A stretch of 61,376 nt of DNA from an uncultured Lachnospiraceae bacterium (GTDB lineage Bacteria; Bacillota; Clostridia; Lachnospirales; Lachnospiraceae), in the NCBI GenBank assembly GCA_910586585.1, contig CAJUKA010000018.1, positions 1 to 61,376 on the forward strand, written 5' to 3'. Every line of letters begins with the position of its first letter. Within the stretch, counting starts at the first letter, position 1. This document shows, in pieces, positions 53,416-61,376 of the stretch. The position numbers and the translations under genes were made by a program. Under the pieces are notes generated by a model. It saw only the letters and a program-made list of their open reading frames with translations. It was not told where the DNA came from and did no database searches.

Positions 53416-53487
53416 TTGACATTATTTCGGACAACGTGTATGATAAAACTGCAAGCAAGATATAAATAGCGAACAATTATATCTTGC
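53416..53487. promoter_or_regulatory. xis-int promoter of element 3 with operator-like repeats
   Basis: TTGACA at 53416-53421 and TATGAT at 53439-53444 have a 17-base spacer. An exact 11-base inverted pair GCAAGATATAA (53455-53465) and TTATATCTTGC (53477-53487) lies just downstream of the start region, where a bound protein would block transcription. Confidence 0.72.
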
Positions 53488-53514
53488 AGAATTATCAAGA
53501 AAGGAGGCAATATA

Positions 53515-53718
53515 GTGAAAGACAACAATTACATGATGTATGCGGAGGACATTTCAAAAGAATTAGGAATCTCCAAAGGATATGCCTACAAAATTATTAA
53601 GGAACTGAATCAGGAGTTAAAAGAGGCTGGATTTATTGTGATTTCTGGCAGAGTTCCAAGAGCTTTTTGGGAAACGAAGTTTTATAACAACAGGACACAA
53701 ATTGAAACAGTATCGTGA
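53515..53718 (+). CDS. xis: Excisionase-like DNA-binding protein of element 3
   Basis: The 67-residue helix-turn-helix protein (YAEDISKELGISKGYAYKII) begins at GTG 53515 behind AAGGAGG (53501-53507). It is homologous to the proteins at 13543 and 25289. Confidence 0.75.
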   Translation: MKDNNYMMYAEDISKELGISKGYAYKIIKELNQELKEAGFIVISGRVPRAFWETKFYNNRTQIETVS

Positions 53719-53802
53719 AGGGAGAAAGTGTGAAAAATATATTTTTCACACGCGAGAGTTGTGTTTACGCCCAAACTCGGAGTAAGAATGGAGGATATTG
53801 AG

Positions 53803-54912
53803 ATGCCGGTTTATAAGGACACAGAGCGTGGAAGCTGGTACTGTCAATTCTATTATGAGGATTGGACAGGGAAGCGGAAGAAAAAGTATAAAAGAGGTTT
53901 CAGGACAAAGAAAGAAGCGCAGGATTACGAGAGTGAATTTAAGCGCGTGGCAAATGCAGACATGGATATGTCAGTTGCCTCGTTTGTGGAGGTTTATTTT
54001 AACGATAAGAGTGGAGAGTTAAAAGAGCGTTCACAGCGGAACAAGAGGTACATGATACAATCCCATGTAATCCCTTATCTTGGAGAGAAGAAAATGAATG
54101 AGATTACTCCGGCAGATATTATTGCATGGCAGAATGAAATCCGGAATAAAAACTTTTCTGAAAGTTATCAAAGAATGTTGCAGAATCAAGTAACCGCTTT
54201 ATTCACTCATGCACAGAAAATCTATAATTTATGGAACAATCCCTGCAAAAAGGTAAAGAAGATAGGGCGTTCGGATGTAAGGCGGTTGGAGTTTTGGACT
54301 TATGAGGAATATCAGAGGTTTATAGCGACATTTGAAAAAGGGAGCCGTTCTTATCTGATGTTTCAACTCTTATTCTGGACAGGTATGCGTGAAGGTGAAA
54401 TGCTGGCACTTTCTATGGAAGACATTGATTTGGAAAATTGTCAGATTCATATTACAAAAACTTACTATCGTATGAACAGGACAGATATTATTACAGAACC
54501 TAAGACGGATAATTCTGTGAGGACAATAGAAATCCCTGTATTTCTTGCGAATGAAATTCAGTCTTATTGGAAGCGGCTGTATCAGTATCCAAAAAATGAA
54601 AGGCTGTTTCCAGTGGTTGCAGAGGCAGTGCAGCATACAATGAAAAGACATATTGAAAAGGCAGGAGTGAAGAAAATTGATGTACATTCTCTTAGGCATA
54701 GTCATTGTGCGTATCTCATAAAACAAGGTATCCAGCCGTTGATTATAAAAGAACGGTTAGGACATAAAGATATCAAGATTACGCTCAATACATATGGTCA
54801 TTTATATCCAAGTGAACAGAAAAGGGTTGCTTCCTTATTGGATCATTTGATTGCAGATGACAGTGAGGAAAAGGAAAATGCCCCTGCTGGTAACAAGGGC
54901 ATCTCCGAGTAA
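53803..54912 (+). CDS. int: Tyrosine integrase of element 3
   Basis: The 369-residue integrase has catalytic residues in FWTGMREGEM (Arg), VHSLRHSHCAYL (His, Arg), LGHKDIK (His) and LNTYGHLYP (Tyr). ATG 53803 is preferred because GGAGG lies at 53790-53794 and the start MPVYKDTERGSW aligns with those of the other two integrases. It is the most divergent of the three. Confidence 0.97.
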   Translation: MPVYKDTERGSWYCQFYYEDWTGKRKKKYKRGFRTKKEAQDYESEFKRVANADMDMSVASFVEVYFNDKSGELKERSQRNKRYMIQSHVIPYLGEKKMNEITPADIIAWQNEIRNKNFSESYQRMLQNQVTALFTHAQKIYNLWNNPCKKVKKIGRSDVRRLEFWTYEEYQRFIATFEKGSRSYLMFQLLFWTGMREGEMLALSMEDIDLENCQIHITKTYYRMNRTDIITEPKTDNSVRTIEIPVFLANEIQSYWKRLYQYPKNERLFPVVAEAVQHTMKRHIEKAGVKKIDVHSLRHSHCAYLIKQGIQPLIIKERLGHKDIKITLNTYGHLYPSEQKRVASLLDHLIADDSEEKENAPAGNKGISE

Positions 54913-54920
54913 TGAAAGTC

Positions 54921-54970
54921 AAGCTTTACTATACTCTATCTCGCAAATATAGTATAGCAAAGCTTCGGTC
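54921..54970 (+). terminator. Terminator-like hairpin after element 3 integrase
   Basis: AAGCTTTACTATACT (54921-54935) pairs with AGTATAGCAAAGCTT (54951-54965) with one G-U-type mismatch. No strong T run follows. Confidence 0.5.
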
Positions 54971-55053
54971 TTTCGACAATGGTGCAAAGGTAATTTCCAT
55001 AGATTTTTGTGGATTGCTTTTGATGCCTAATATCAAAGGAAGGAGCTATTATT

Positions 55054-55737
55054 TTGTCCATTTTTAGTGAAGTAAAGGAATATCTGACAGCAAGGCAGGT
55101 GGCAGAATATTATGGTTTGCAGGTTAAAAGGAATGGCTTAGCCTGTTGTCCATTTCATGATGATAAACACCCAAGCATGAAGATTGATACAAATTATCAC
55201 TGCTTTGCCTGTGGTGTTGGTGGAGATGCAGTTGATTATGCTTCACGTATGTTTGGATTGTCACAGTATGATGCGGCATTAAAACTGATAGAGGATTTTC
55301 AACTTCCAATATCAGTAAGAGGTAAAACGGCGTTCAACGAGCAGGAGAAGGCGCGGATCAGAAAAGAAAAGGCGGAAAAAGAACGAATTATACATATCAA
55401 AGAGCGCTTTAAGAAGTGGTGTAATCAAAGTATTGATATATTAAGGGATTGTTTGCTGGAAGTAGAAAAGATAGAAAATTTCTTATGGAATAAACCGCCG
55501 GATATTGTTTTTTCAGACGATTATGCGCAGATACTTCATGCGGCGCCGATTATGAATTACTGGCTGGATATTCTGTGTATGGGAGAAACAGCAGAAAAGC
55601 AGGAATTATTTATCAAAAACAGGAGGGAGGTGGAGAAACTTGTCCAAAGAGTCAGGAGCAGCGGAAAACGAATCATGGGAGAAAGTCGGGGAAGTGCTGG
55701 ATGTCGAGATGAGCAGCGTGGAAGATGTGCGCTTTGA
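55054..55737 (+). CDS. CHC2 zinc-finger primase-like protein
   Basis: The 227-residue protein begins with a CHC2 DnaG-type zinc finger: C32-P-F-H35 and C50-x2-C53 (ACCPFHDDKHPS, then HCFACGVGGDAV). The rest is basic and helical; no complete TOPRIM catalytic domain is visible, so it may recognise priming sites rather than make primers alone. The start is TTG 55054 with GGAAGGAG upstream. It overlaps the next gene by 98 bases. Confidence 0.82.
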   Translation: MSIFSEVKEYLTARQVAEYYGLQVKRNGLACCPFHDDKHPSMKIDTNYHCFACGVGGDAVDYASRMFGLSQYDAALKLIEDFQLPISVRGKTAFNEQEKARIRKEKAEKERIIHIKERFKKWCNQSIDILRDCLLEVEKIENFLWNKPPDIVFSDDYAQILHAAPIMNYWLDILCMGETAEKQELFIKNRREVEKLVQRVRSSGKRIMGESRGSAGCRDEQRGRCAL

Positions 55738-57007
55738 CTTGGCGAAAAGTGATAAGGGATATATTTGTCAGACGATTAATAACTGTATGATAGTGTTCCA
55801 TCGTGATCCGGTTCTAAAGGGCGCAATCCGCAAGAATGAATTATCAGGGAAGATTGATGTTGTTGGTAATTTAGGATGGCAGCGGACATCTTCCAGTGTG
55901 ACAGATACAGATGTTTATCACATTCAATGGTATTTGGAAAAGAACTATGGACTGAAAAATGACCGTATCATCAATAAGGCATTAAACATTGTGTCAAGCG
56001 AAAACAGGTATCACCCAATTCGTGATTATTTGGAAAAATTGGAGTGGGACGGAGAACAGCGTATAGATAAGCTTCTGCCGCGTTACTTAGGAGCAGATAA
56101 TGACAGCTATACAAAAGAAATCATGCGGATTCTGATGCTGGCGGCAATCCATAGGGTGTATGAGCCGGGATGTAAGTTTGAAATTATGGTATGCCTTGTG
56201 GGAGGGCAGGGTGCTGGTAAATCCACTTTTTTCCGCTTTCTTGCTATAAATGATGAATGGTTTACAGATGATTTGAAACGTATGGATGATGATAATGTTT
56301 ATCGGAAGATGCAGGGGCATTGGATTATTGAAATGTCGGAAATGATTGCAACGGTAAATGCCAAGAGCATTGAAGATATTAAGTCATTCATCAGCAGGCA
56401 GAAAGAAACTTATAAAATTCCCTACGAAACACACCCGGAGGACAGACCAAGACAGTGTGTGTTTGTGGGAACTTCCAACAGCATGGATTTTCTGCCGCTT
56501 GATAGGACAGGAAACCGCCGTTTTGCGCCTGTGTTGGTACACCCTGAAAGAGTGGAGAAACATATTCTTGCGAATGAGAAAGAAGCAAGGGAATATATCA
56601 GACAGGCATGGGCGGAGGCGATGGTATTATATCGGAATGGTTTTCATGAGTTGAAATTATCAAGGGGGACAGAGGAATATCTGAAAGAAATGCAGAAGGA
56701 ATTCATGCCGGAGGATGCAAAAGTAGGAATTATCCAGTTATGGCTGGACGAGCTACCAGAAGATTATGTGTGCAGCATTATGATTTATAAGGAAGCGTTC
56801 CATCATGAGTACGATACGCCAAAAGATTGGGAACTGAAAGAGATTAACAATGTTATGAACCATAGCATTGTCGGCTGGGAGAAAGTTTCATCTCACAGGT
56901 TTGCCGGATATGGTACGCAGAGAGGCTGGCGCAGAGTGACAGATAACAATGGATTCCGAAAATTACCGGAGAATGTATCAACTCCATTCGAGGAAACAAA
57001 AGAGTGA
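55640..57007 (+). CDS. VapE/VirE-like replication ATPase
   Basis: The 455-residue protein has Walker A GGQGAGKST (188-196), Walker B-like WIIEMSEM and a GTSNSMDFLPLDRTGNRRF segment typical of VapE/VirE-family (superfamily 3 helicase-like) proteins of satellites and mobile elements. With the preceding CHC2 protein it forms a replication module. TTG 55640 follows GGAGGTGG. It has no counterpart in elements 1 or 2. Confidence 0.87.
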   Translation: MSKESGAAENESWEKVGEVLDVEMSSVEDVRFDLAKSDKGYICQTINNCMIVFHRDPVLKGAIRKNELSGKIDVVGNLGWQRTSSSVTDTDVYHIQWYLEKNYGLKNDRIINKALNIVSSENRYHPIRDYLEKLEWDGEQRIDKLLPRYLGADNDSYTKEIMRILMLAAIHRVYEPGCKFEIMVCLVGGQGAGKSTFFRFLAINDEWFTDDLKRMDDDNVYRKMQGHWIIEMSEMIATVNAKSIEDIKSFISRQKETYKIPYETHPEDRPRQCVFVGTSNSMDFLPLDRTGNRRFAPVLVHPERVEKHILANEKEAREYIRQAWAEAMVLYRNGFHELKLSRGTEEYLKEMQKEFMPEDAKVGIIQLWLDELPEDYVCSIMIYKEAFHHEYDTPKDWELKEINNVMNHSIVGWEKVSSHRFAGYGTQRGWRRVTDNNGFRKLPENVSTPFEETKE

Positions 57008-57043
57008 GGTCGTATCGGAACAAGAAAAAGTTTTTTAGGCTTT

Positions 57044-57204
57044 GTTTACAAATTCTGTTTACAAGCTTCTGTTGACAGGAAAGTAAACAAATCGGTTTAC
57101 AGGAAAAGTCAGTAAATATAATGCTATGAGGATTTGTAAACAGTGTAAACGGAAAATTTTTAAAAGAGTATTTGTAAACAAAACGTGTAAACGGACAGGT
57201 AAAC
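57044..57204. repeat. Iteron cluster: nine GTAAAC/GTTTAC motifs upstream of parM
   Basis: GTTTAC at 57044, 57057 and 57095 and its complement GTAAAC at 57083, 57136, 57145, 57174, 57187 and 57199 lie in about 160 bases, with a degenerate GTTGAC at 57071. Most are followed by A or G. The cluster sits between the replication genes and the partition operon. It could be a replication origin, a parC-type centromere for the ParR-like protein, or both. Confidence 0.78.
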
Positions 57205-57229
57205 AGAGAGTTTAAGGAGGGTATTTTAT

Positions 57230-58153
57230 ATGCAGAAATTTAACAGCAGCACAAAAATAATTATCGGAGTGGATCATGGATATGGGAATATGAAGACTGC
57301 GCACAGGATATTTAAGACGGGTGTGGAGTGTATGGAAGAAGAACCGATTGTAAGCAGGAATTTTGTAAAATATAAGGATAAGTTTTATGTAATAGGAGAG
57401 TCGCATTTAGTGTATCAGGGCAACAAAACGGAATCTGAGGATTTTCATATTTTGACGCTTGCGGCATTGGCGGAGGAATTGATGTTTAGAGGGCTTCATG
57501 AAGCGAATGTAACATTGGCGGTGGGACTTCCTCTTGCGTGGATGAAAAGTCAGGGGGCAGATTTTAAGCGTTATCTGTTGAAAGAGCAGGAGTTACACTT
57601 TGAGTTTCGTAAGGAGAGATATCATGTGCATCTGTGCGGTGCAGAGGTGTTCCCGCAGGGATTTGCCGCGATTGTTAATTTGGGCGCAATGCGGGGGATG
57701 AATATGCTGGCAGACATTGGAAACGGAACCATGAACGTGATGCAGATCATTGATAACAAGCCATTGGAAAAGAGCCTTGTGACAGATAAATTTGGCGTGG
57801 GTATCTGCATGAAGGAGATACAGAAAGAGTTGTCAAAAGAAAATGGTGAAGATATTCCCGAAATGCTGATTGAACCGCTTCTCTGGAATGGTATACAGGG
57901 AAGAACAGATGTTACGGCTGTAAAAGTAGAGCGTATAGCAAAACAGTATGCAGAAAATATTAGAATGCGTTTGGTTGATTACGGTTATAAAGAAGGATTG
58001 GTGCATTTATATGTGATTGGCGGAGGCGGATGTCTGCTTCGGAATTACACAGAATTGGCAGGTAAAGCGGAAGTCACTTTTATTACTGATATTTGTGCCA
58101 ATGCAAAAGGGTATGAGTATTTTGCGGCACAAAAACAGCGCAGACAGAGGTAA
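57230..58153 (+). CDS. ParM-like actin-family ATPase of element 3
   Basis: The 307-residue protein has the actin-fold signatures GVDHGYGNMK, ADIGNGTMNVM and VIGGGGCLLRN and is very similar to the element 2 protein. It should polymerise to segregate the excised replicating element. AAGGAGG precedes ATG 57230; the partner gene starts 5 bases after its stop. Confidence 0.9.
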   Translation: MQKFNSSTKIIIGVDHGYGNMKTAHRIFKTGVECMEEEPIVSRNFVKYKDKFYVIGESHLVYQGNKTESEDFHILTLAALAEELMFRGLHEANVTLAVGLPLAWMKSQGADFKRYLLKEQELHFEFRKERYHVHLCGAEVFPQGFAAIVNLGAMRGMNMLADIGNGTMNVMQIIDNKPLEKSLVTDKFGVGICMKEIQKELSKENGEDIPEMLIEPLLWNGIQGRTDVTAVKVERIAKQYAENIRMRLVDYGYKEGLVHLYVIGGGGCLLRNYTELAGKAEVTFITDICANAKGYEYFAAQKQRRQR

Positions 58154-58157
58154 TGCC

Positions 58158-58604
58158 ATGAGGAAAACTTATAAATGCAGTAATATAAAATTCTGTATGG
58201 AAGATGAAAACCAGCGCAGGACTTGGGAATATTTACAGGGAATGACGCGAAAGGACGGTTCTTATGGGAAGATACTTTCTGATGCGTTTGTTGCGGTTCT
58301 TGACAGCAAGAATGAAATAAGAGCAGATAAACCGGAAGAATTACTTACTCTTTCATTAAAACAGTCAGAACACGAATTTGAACAGTTTGAAGAAATATTT
58401 GCGAGAATGCTGGAAGCTAAGTTTCGGAGTTTACAGGTAATTTTGACAGAACATATGGAAAAATGCTTTCAGGAACATACTTCAGATTTTCAAGTAGGCG
58501 CGGTTAAGGCAGCGGAAATGACTGACAGTAATGAATTAAGGCAGACGCATGAGGTAGAATTATCCGAGGATATGATGGCGTTTGCCTTTACAATGGGTGA
58601 ATAG
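58158..58604 (+). CDS. ParR-like partner of the ParM protein
   Basis: The 148-residue protein (MRKTYKCSNIKFCMEDENQR...) has a short basic N-terminal region that may be a ribbon-helix-helix and an acidic helical C-terminus ending SEDMMAFAFTMGE. Its position right after parM and its size fit an adaptor linking a centromere to the ParM filament. The assignment is from context. ATG 58158 is preferred over an in-frame start inside parM. The element 2 homologue is frameshifted. Confidence 0.75.
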   Translation: MRKTYKCSNIKFCMEDENQRRTWEYLQGMTRKDGSYGKILSDAFVAVLDSKNEIRADKPEELLTLSLKQSEHEFEQFEEIFARMLEAKFRSLQVILTEHMEKCFQEHTSDFQVGAVKAAEMTDSNELRQTHEVELSEDMMAFAFTMGE

Positions 58605-58739
58605 GCGGTTCCGAATATATAAATTCGGTACTGTCCCCCAAAGCGAATGACGGCGGCTTTTTGCCGGAATGAGTAGTTTGTCGAATGTTCTTTTCGACAG
58701 ACTATGGATGCCGTCAGGCAGAAACCCTCGGAGAGCGCC

Positions 58740-58810
58740 TTACTTCTGATGCGTATGTGTCAGAAGTAATAAGGCGTTACTTTTGTCAAAAGTAACAAAA
58801 TGTTGTGCTC
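58740..58810. other. Putative origin of transfer (oriT) of element 3
   Basis: TTACTTCTGA (58740-58749) pairs with TCAGAAGTAA (58760-58769), followed by GTTACTTTT-gtc-AAAAGTAAC (58776-58796) and AAAATGTTGTGC. The arrangement matches that upstream of the element 1 MobV relaxase. The rest of the 309-base gap has further hairpins, such as TAGTTTGTCGAA near 58674 with TTCGACAGACTA. Confidence 0.62.
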
Positions 58811-58913
58811 AAAGTGAAAACAAGCGACGCAAGGCGGCATTTGTTTTCACTGGCACAGCAGCGATAAATGCGAAGCATTTAGAGCAATATTTAAGACGGA
58901 AGGGAGGCGGAAA

Positions 58914-60275
58914 ATGGCGGGAAGAACCATATCTTTCCCGAAAGGCGATGGCAGTCTGGCGCACAACAACAGGGAATTTATAGCAAATAATGTCTGTCCG
59001 GAAAGGACAGGCTGGAACAAAACATATATCAGGGAATCCATAGCAGATGCTTATGAAAAATGCTTCGGGGAGGCTGTCAGGGAATATAATGCAGGGCAGA
59101 AACGCAATGACAGAAAAATCAGTAATTATGTGAAAAAGATAGAAAATTCCGATAACGGGGAGAATGTGTTTTATGAAAATATTGTACAGCTTGGCACAAA
59201 GTACGATACGCCTGTTGTGGATGAAGATGGAAATCTGACAGAGGCGGCAAAAGAGGCAGTTGATTTGTTGGACGAGTATGCAAGAACTTTTCAGGAACGA
59301 AACCCTAATTTACATTTATTTAATTGTGTCCTGCATCTGGACGAGGCAACGCCGCATCTGCATATAGACTATATCCCTGTCGCAGACGGATATAAAAAGG
59401 GCATGAAAACAAGGAACAGCATTTCCAAAGCTTTGCAACAGATGGGATTTGAAAAGGGCAAAGGCAGGTATGACAATGAGGTAATTGACTGGGAGGCAAG
59501 AGAGCGTGATTATTTAATGGATTTATGCCGGGAGCGTGGAATAGAGGTAGAAATCAAAGGAGATAAGCGCGATAATCTTACTCTGCCGGAATACAAAGCG
59601 GTAATGCGGAAAGTAGAGTGTCTTGAGGCAGAGGCGGAAAAGCTGGATAAGCAGAATGAAACTTTGGAGCAGTGTAATGAAAGTTTGCAGAAGCGGGCAT
59701 CTGACCTACATGGTCAGGTGCAGGAAATGGAAGTACATAACAATGAATTGGTTTTGCAGGCACAGGAGCTTACGGAACAGATTGAGGAAGCAGAGGCGAA
59801 AGAAAAAGCGGCGCAGGAGGTTCTTGCCAAACATGATTTAAGGGCAGATACATTTCAATTGATTTCAAAGGAAGTGGCGGCGGAAACAAAAAATATGAAA
59901 AGCGCTGCCGTTCCGGTAGCTAATCTTTTCAGTAGCGAGGAATATGTCAAAGTGAAGAAAAGCGACTGGAATAAAATACTGGATGTTTTTAATAAGGCAG
60001 TATCAAGAAATCATCTTTTGGAAAAGTATGAGAAGAAGATATCAAATTTGGAGAAGAAGATAGCTGTGCTTACTGAGCAAGTCAAAAAATTAAAACGGTT
60101 TGTAGCATCAATGGGACTTGGAGAGGCGTTTGTGGAATTTGTAAAATCGCTTGCTCCAAAGACGATGAAACAAAAGCTGGAAGATGCAAAAGCGGATGCG
60201 ACGGAACACAACCGTCAGAGAAAAAATCCGCAGGTATTGCCGGAAAAGAATAAGCGGTGGCAGCAGGAAATGTAG
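58914..60275 (+). CDS. MobV-family relaxase (Mob/Pre) of element 3
   Basis: The 453-residue relaxase has the signature H141-x-D143-E144-x-x-P147-H148-x-H150 (LHLDEATPHLHIDYIP). Residues about 215-300 form a long coiled coil and a second charged region follows near 340-400. GGGAGGCGG lies just before ATG 58914. It is a relative of the element 1 relaxase, and both have similar oriT-like hairpins. Confidence 0.93.
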   Translation: MAGRTISFPKGDGSLAHNNREFIANNVCPERTGWNKTYIRESIADAYEKCFGEAVREYNAGQKRNDRKISNYVKKIENSDNGENVFYENIVQLGTKYDTPVVDEDGNLTEAAKEAVDLLDEYARTFQERNPNLHLFNCVLHLDEATPHLHIDYIPVADGYKKGMKTRNSISKALQQMGFEKGKGRYDNEVIDWEARERDYLMDLCRERGIEVEIKGDKRDNLTLPEYKAVMRKVECLEAEAEKLDKQNETLEQCNESLQKRASDLHGQVQEMEVHNNELVLQAQELTEQIEEAEAKEKAAQEVLAKHDLRADTFQLISKEVAAETKNMKSAAVPVANLFSSEEYVKVKKSDWNKILDVFNKAVSRNHLLEKYEKKISNLEKKIAVLTEQVKKLKRFVASMGLGEAFVEFVKSLAPKTMKQKLEDAKADATEHNRQRKNPQVLPEKNKRWQQEM

Positions 60276-60302
60276 ATTTTTATGGAAAGAGAGGAACAGA
60301 CA

Positions 60303-60656
60303 ATGAACATAACCTATGAAAAATGTGGAGATTATTTAATACCAAACTTAATTCCCAATTCGGAGCCGGAAGGAGAGTTAAGGAAATTTGGACTGATGCG
60401 GAAATATTATCTGAAAGAGTACAAGAGAGGGATTTATTCAGGCTTGTTACTATCTGGTGAACTAAAGAAACATCTGCTCATGACACAGGGACAGGCAGAG
60501 GAAAGATTTGATTTGCTTGTGGGGCAGATGGCAGAGAGGGAAGGTGTGACGGAGCAGTTAAAGGAAAGAAATCAGATGCGTTGGGTGCAGAGAATGAATT
60601 GTATTAGGGAGAGGGCAGAGGAGATTGTGAGGGAAGAAATAATATATTGTCTATAA
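60303..60656 (+). CDS. TnpV-like protein, element 3
   Basis: The 117-residue protein is nearly identical in pattern to that at 30380 (ITYEKCGDYLIPNLIPN, GIYSGLLLSGELKKHL, RAEEIVREEIIYCL). ATG 60303 is preferred over 60282 by homology and the GAGAGG site. Function unknown. Confidence 0.8.
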   Translation: MNITYEKCGDYLIPNLIPNSEPEGELRKFGLMRKYYLKEYKRGIYSGLLLSGELKKHLLMTQGQAEERFDLLVGQMAEREGVTEQLKERNQMRWVQRMNCIRERAEEIVREEIIYCL

Positions 60657-60765
60657 GGGAATGTGAGAGTCTTGAATTTAAGGTCGGTACATATAGCTTC
60701 CGCGATGAATTCATCAACAGTAACCTTTTTGGCAGTATGTTCTATTCTTCAAAATAAGAGAATAC

Positions 60766-60798
60766 AATATAAAGAGTGTAAGTTACACACTTTATATT
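60766..60798. terminator. Bidirectional terminator-like hairpin after tnpV
   Basis: AATATAAAGAGTGTAA pairs with TTACACACTTTATATT with one mismatch and a single-base centre. A/T-rich sequence on both sides would allow termination in either direction. The gap 60657-60908 has no clear gene. Confidence 0.6.
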
Positions 60799-60827
60799 AT
60801 ATTTTCGCAGGTAAGACAAAGGGGTGA

Positions 60828-60862
60828 ATGCCCTGATAACTAAAATATTATCAGGGCATTTT
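60828..60862. terminator. Hairpin between tnpV and the XRE gene
   Basis: ATGCCCTGATAA (60828-60839) pairs exactly with TTATCAGGGCAT (60848-60859), followed by TTT on the plus strand. It lies between convergent genes and probably ends the rightward transcript. Confidence 0.7.
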
Positions 60863-60908
60863 ATGAAGATTGCTTTATGTATTTTACATTTTCGTTGTCA
60901 CCATTCTG

Positions 60909-61265
60909 TTAATATAAAGGATAATTGGTACGATTTTCTGCTATTTGTATTAGGCTTATATCTCTGTCAATATTCTTGGCGACAAGCATATCTTCCATAT
61001 GAATTTGGAATATTTCTGCCATTTTATATAAGTTGTCGATGGAAGGTAGAGTTTGTCCCTTAATCCATCGGTAAATGGACTGCGGGCACGCTAAATTTAA
61101 AAAACATTGAATGTCCTTCACAGTACACCCGTTTTTTATGAAAATATAATGTATTTTTTTACCTGTCTGAATCATATCCAGTGATGTGTATATGTTGCTT
61201 GCGACAAATTGTTTTACTGAAGCACTCCACTCTGATGTTTGTTTACAATTTGAAAAGCAGTACAT
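60909..61265 (-). CDS. XRE-like helix-turn-helix regulator, element 3
   Basis: The 118-residue protein has a central helix-turn-helix (CTVKDIQCFLNLACPQSIYRW then KGQTLPSIDNLYKMAEIF, about residues 47-92). Unlike the regulators in the same region of elements 1 and 2 it is encoded on the minus strand, so it may guard the upstream junction of the element 3 cargo, which continues past the window. ATG at 61265 is the likely start. Confidence 0.72.
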   Translation of the reverse strand: MYCFSNCKQTSEWSASVKQFVASNIYTSLDMIQTGKKIHYIFIKNGCTVKDIQCFLNLACPQSIYRWIKGQTLPSIDNLYKMAEIFQIHMEDMLVAKNIDRDISLIQIAENRTNYPLY

Positions 61266-61376
61266 ATTTTTATCAACAGTATCAGATTTTTCATTTGAGG
61301 ATTCTTTAGTTATTATCTGTACTGTTACTTTTCACACCCGCGCCAGATTTAGGCATAACAATACGCCGATGCTACA

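Noticed and set aside
60657..60760. A minus-strand remnant reading TAKKVTVDEFIAEA after tnpV
   Set aside because: The open stretch is short, has no start or ribosome site and cannot be tied to a family with confidence.
12679..61376. Integrative conjugative elements with their own secretion system
   Set aside because: Relaxases are present, but no VirB4/VirD4-like ATPase, coupling protein or other transfer gene is visible in any of the three elements, so they are called mobilizable. Element 3 is incomplete, so this is open for it.

Overview
The window reads as a chromosomal segment of a low-GC Gram-positive bacterium, most likely a Lachnospiraceae-type Clostridia. The evidence is the rpoB-rpoC-rpsL-rpsG-fusA-tuf order, strong AAGGAGG ribosome binding sites, TTG/GTG starts, and accessory families (MobV/MobP relaxases, TnpV, tandem xis-int) common in gut Clostridia. 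The family-level assignment is inference from gene content, not a database match.

Layout. (1) 1-12,732: core transcription/translation genes rpoB, rpoC, rpsL, rpsG, fusA and tuf, with recognisable promoters upstream of rpoB, rpsL and tuf and terminators after rpoC and tuf. (2) 12,679-23,576 (about 10.9 kb): element 1, integrated in the 3' end of tuf. It holds a XRE repressor divergent from xis-int, a RepA-like ATPase, an oriT-like double hairpin, a MobV relaxase, two small genes, and a cargo cassette: small HTH regulator, C5 cytosine methyltransferase, Eco47II-like endonuclease, DEAH helicase, zinc-finger miniprotein and a HEPN-like protein. (3) 23,576-51,914 (about 28.3 kb): element 2, inserted in tandem. 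It holds a zinc-finger protein divergent from xis-int, a ParM-like gene with a frameshifted partner, MobC and a MobP relaxase, TnpV, a small HTH regulator, and then a type 1 BREX operon (brxA-brxB-brxC-pglX-pglZ-brxL). Two further modules sit between pglX and pglZ: an ATPase/zinc-ribbon/HhH gene coupled to a HEPN gene, and a Septu-like ptuA-ptuB pair. A PD-(D/E)XK fragment and a DUF1016 (YhcG-like) nuclease gene follow. (4) 51,914 to the window end: element 3 (incomplete), with the same zinc-finger/xis/int front end, CHC2 primase, VapE/VirE-like ATPase, iterons, ParM plus intact partner, oriT, MobV relaxase, TnpV and a XRE regulator.

How it fits together. Each element begins with a 17-codon replacement of the tuf C-terminus (REGGRTVGSGRVA..IIE, stop) plus its own terminator hairpin, so integration restores EF-Tu while stacking elements. 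Elements 1 and 2 carry matching element-specific repeats just inside both ends (probable integrase arm sites); element 3 shows the same type of repeat at its left end. No type IV secretion genes are visible, so the elements are best called integrative mobilizable elements. In elements 1 and 2 the slot after the mobilisation genes is headed by a homologous small HTH gene and filled with phage defence cargo. The most novel-looking piece is the ATPase + HEPN pair at 40,231-42,761 nested inside the BREX operon.
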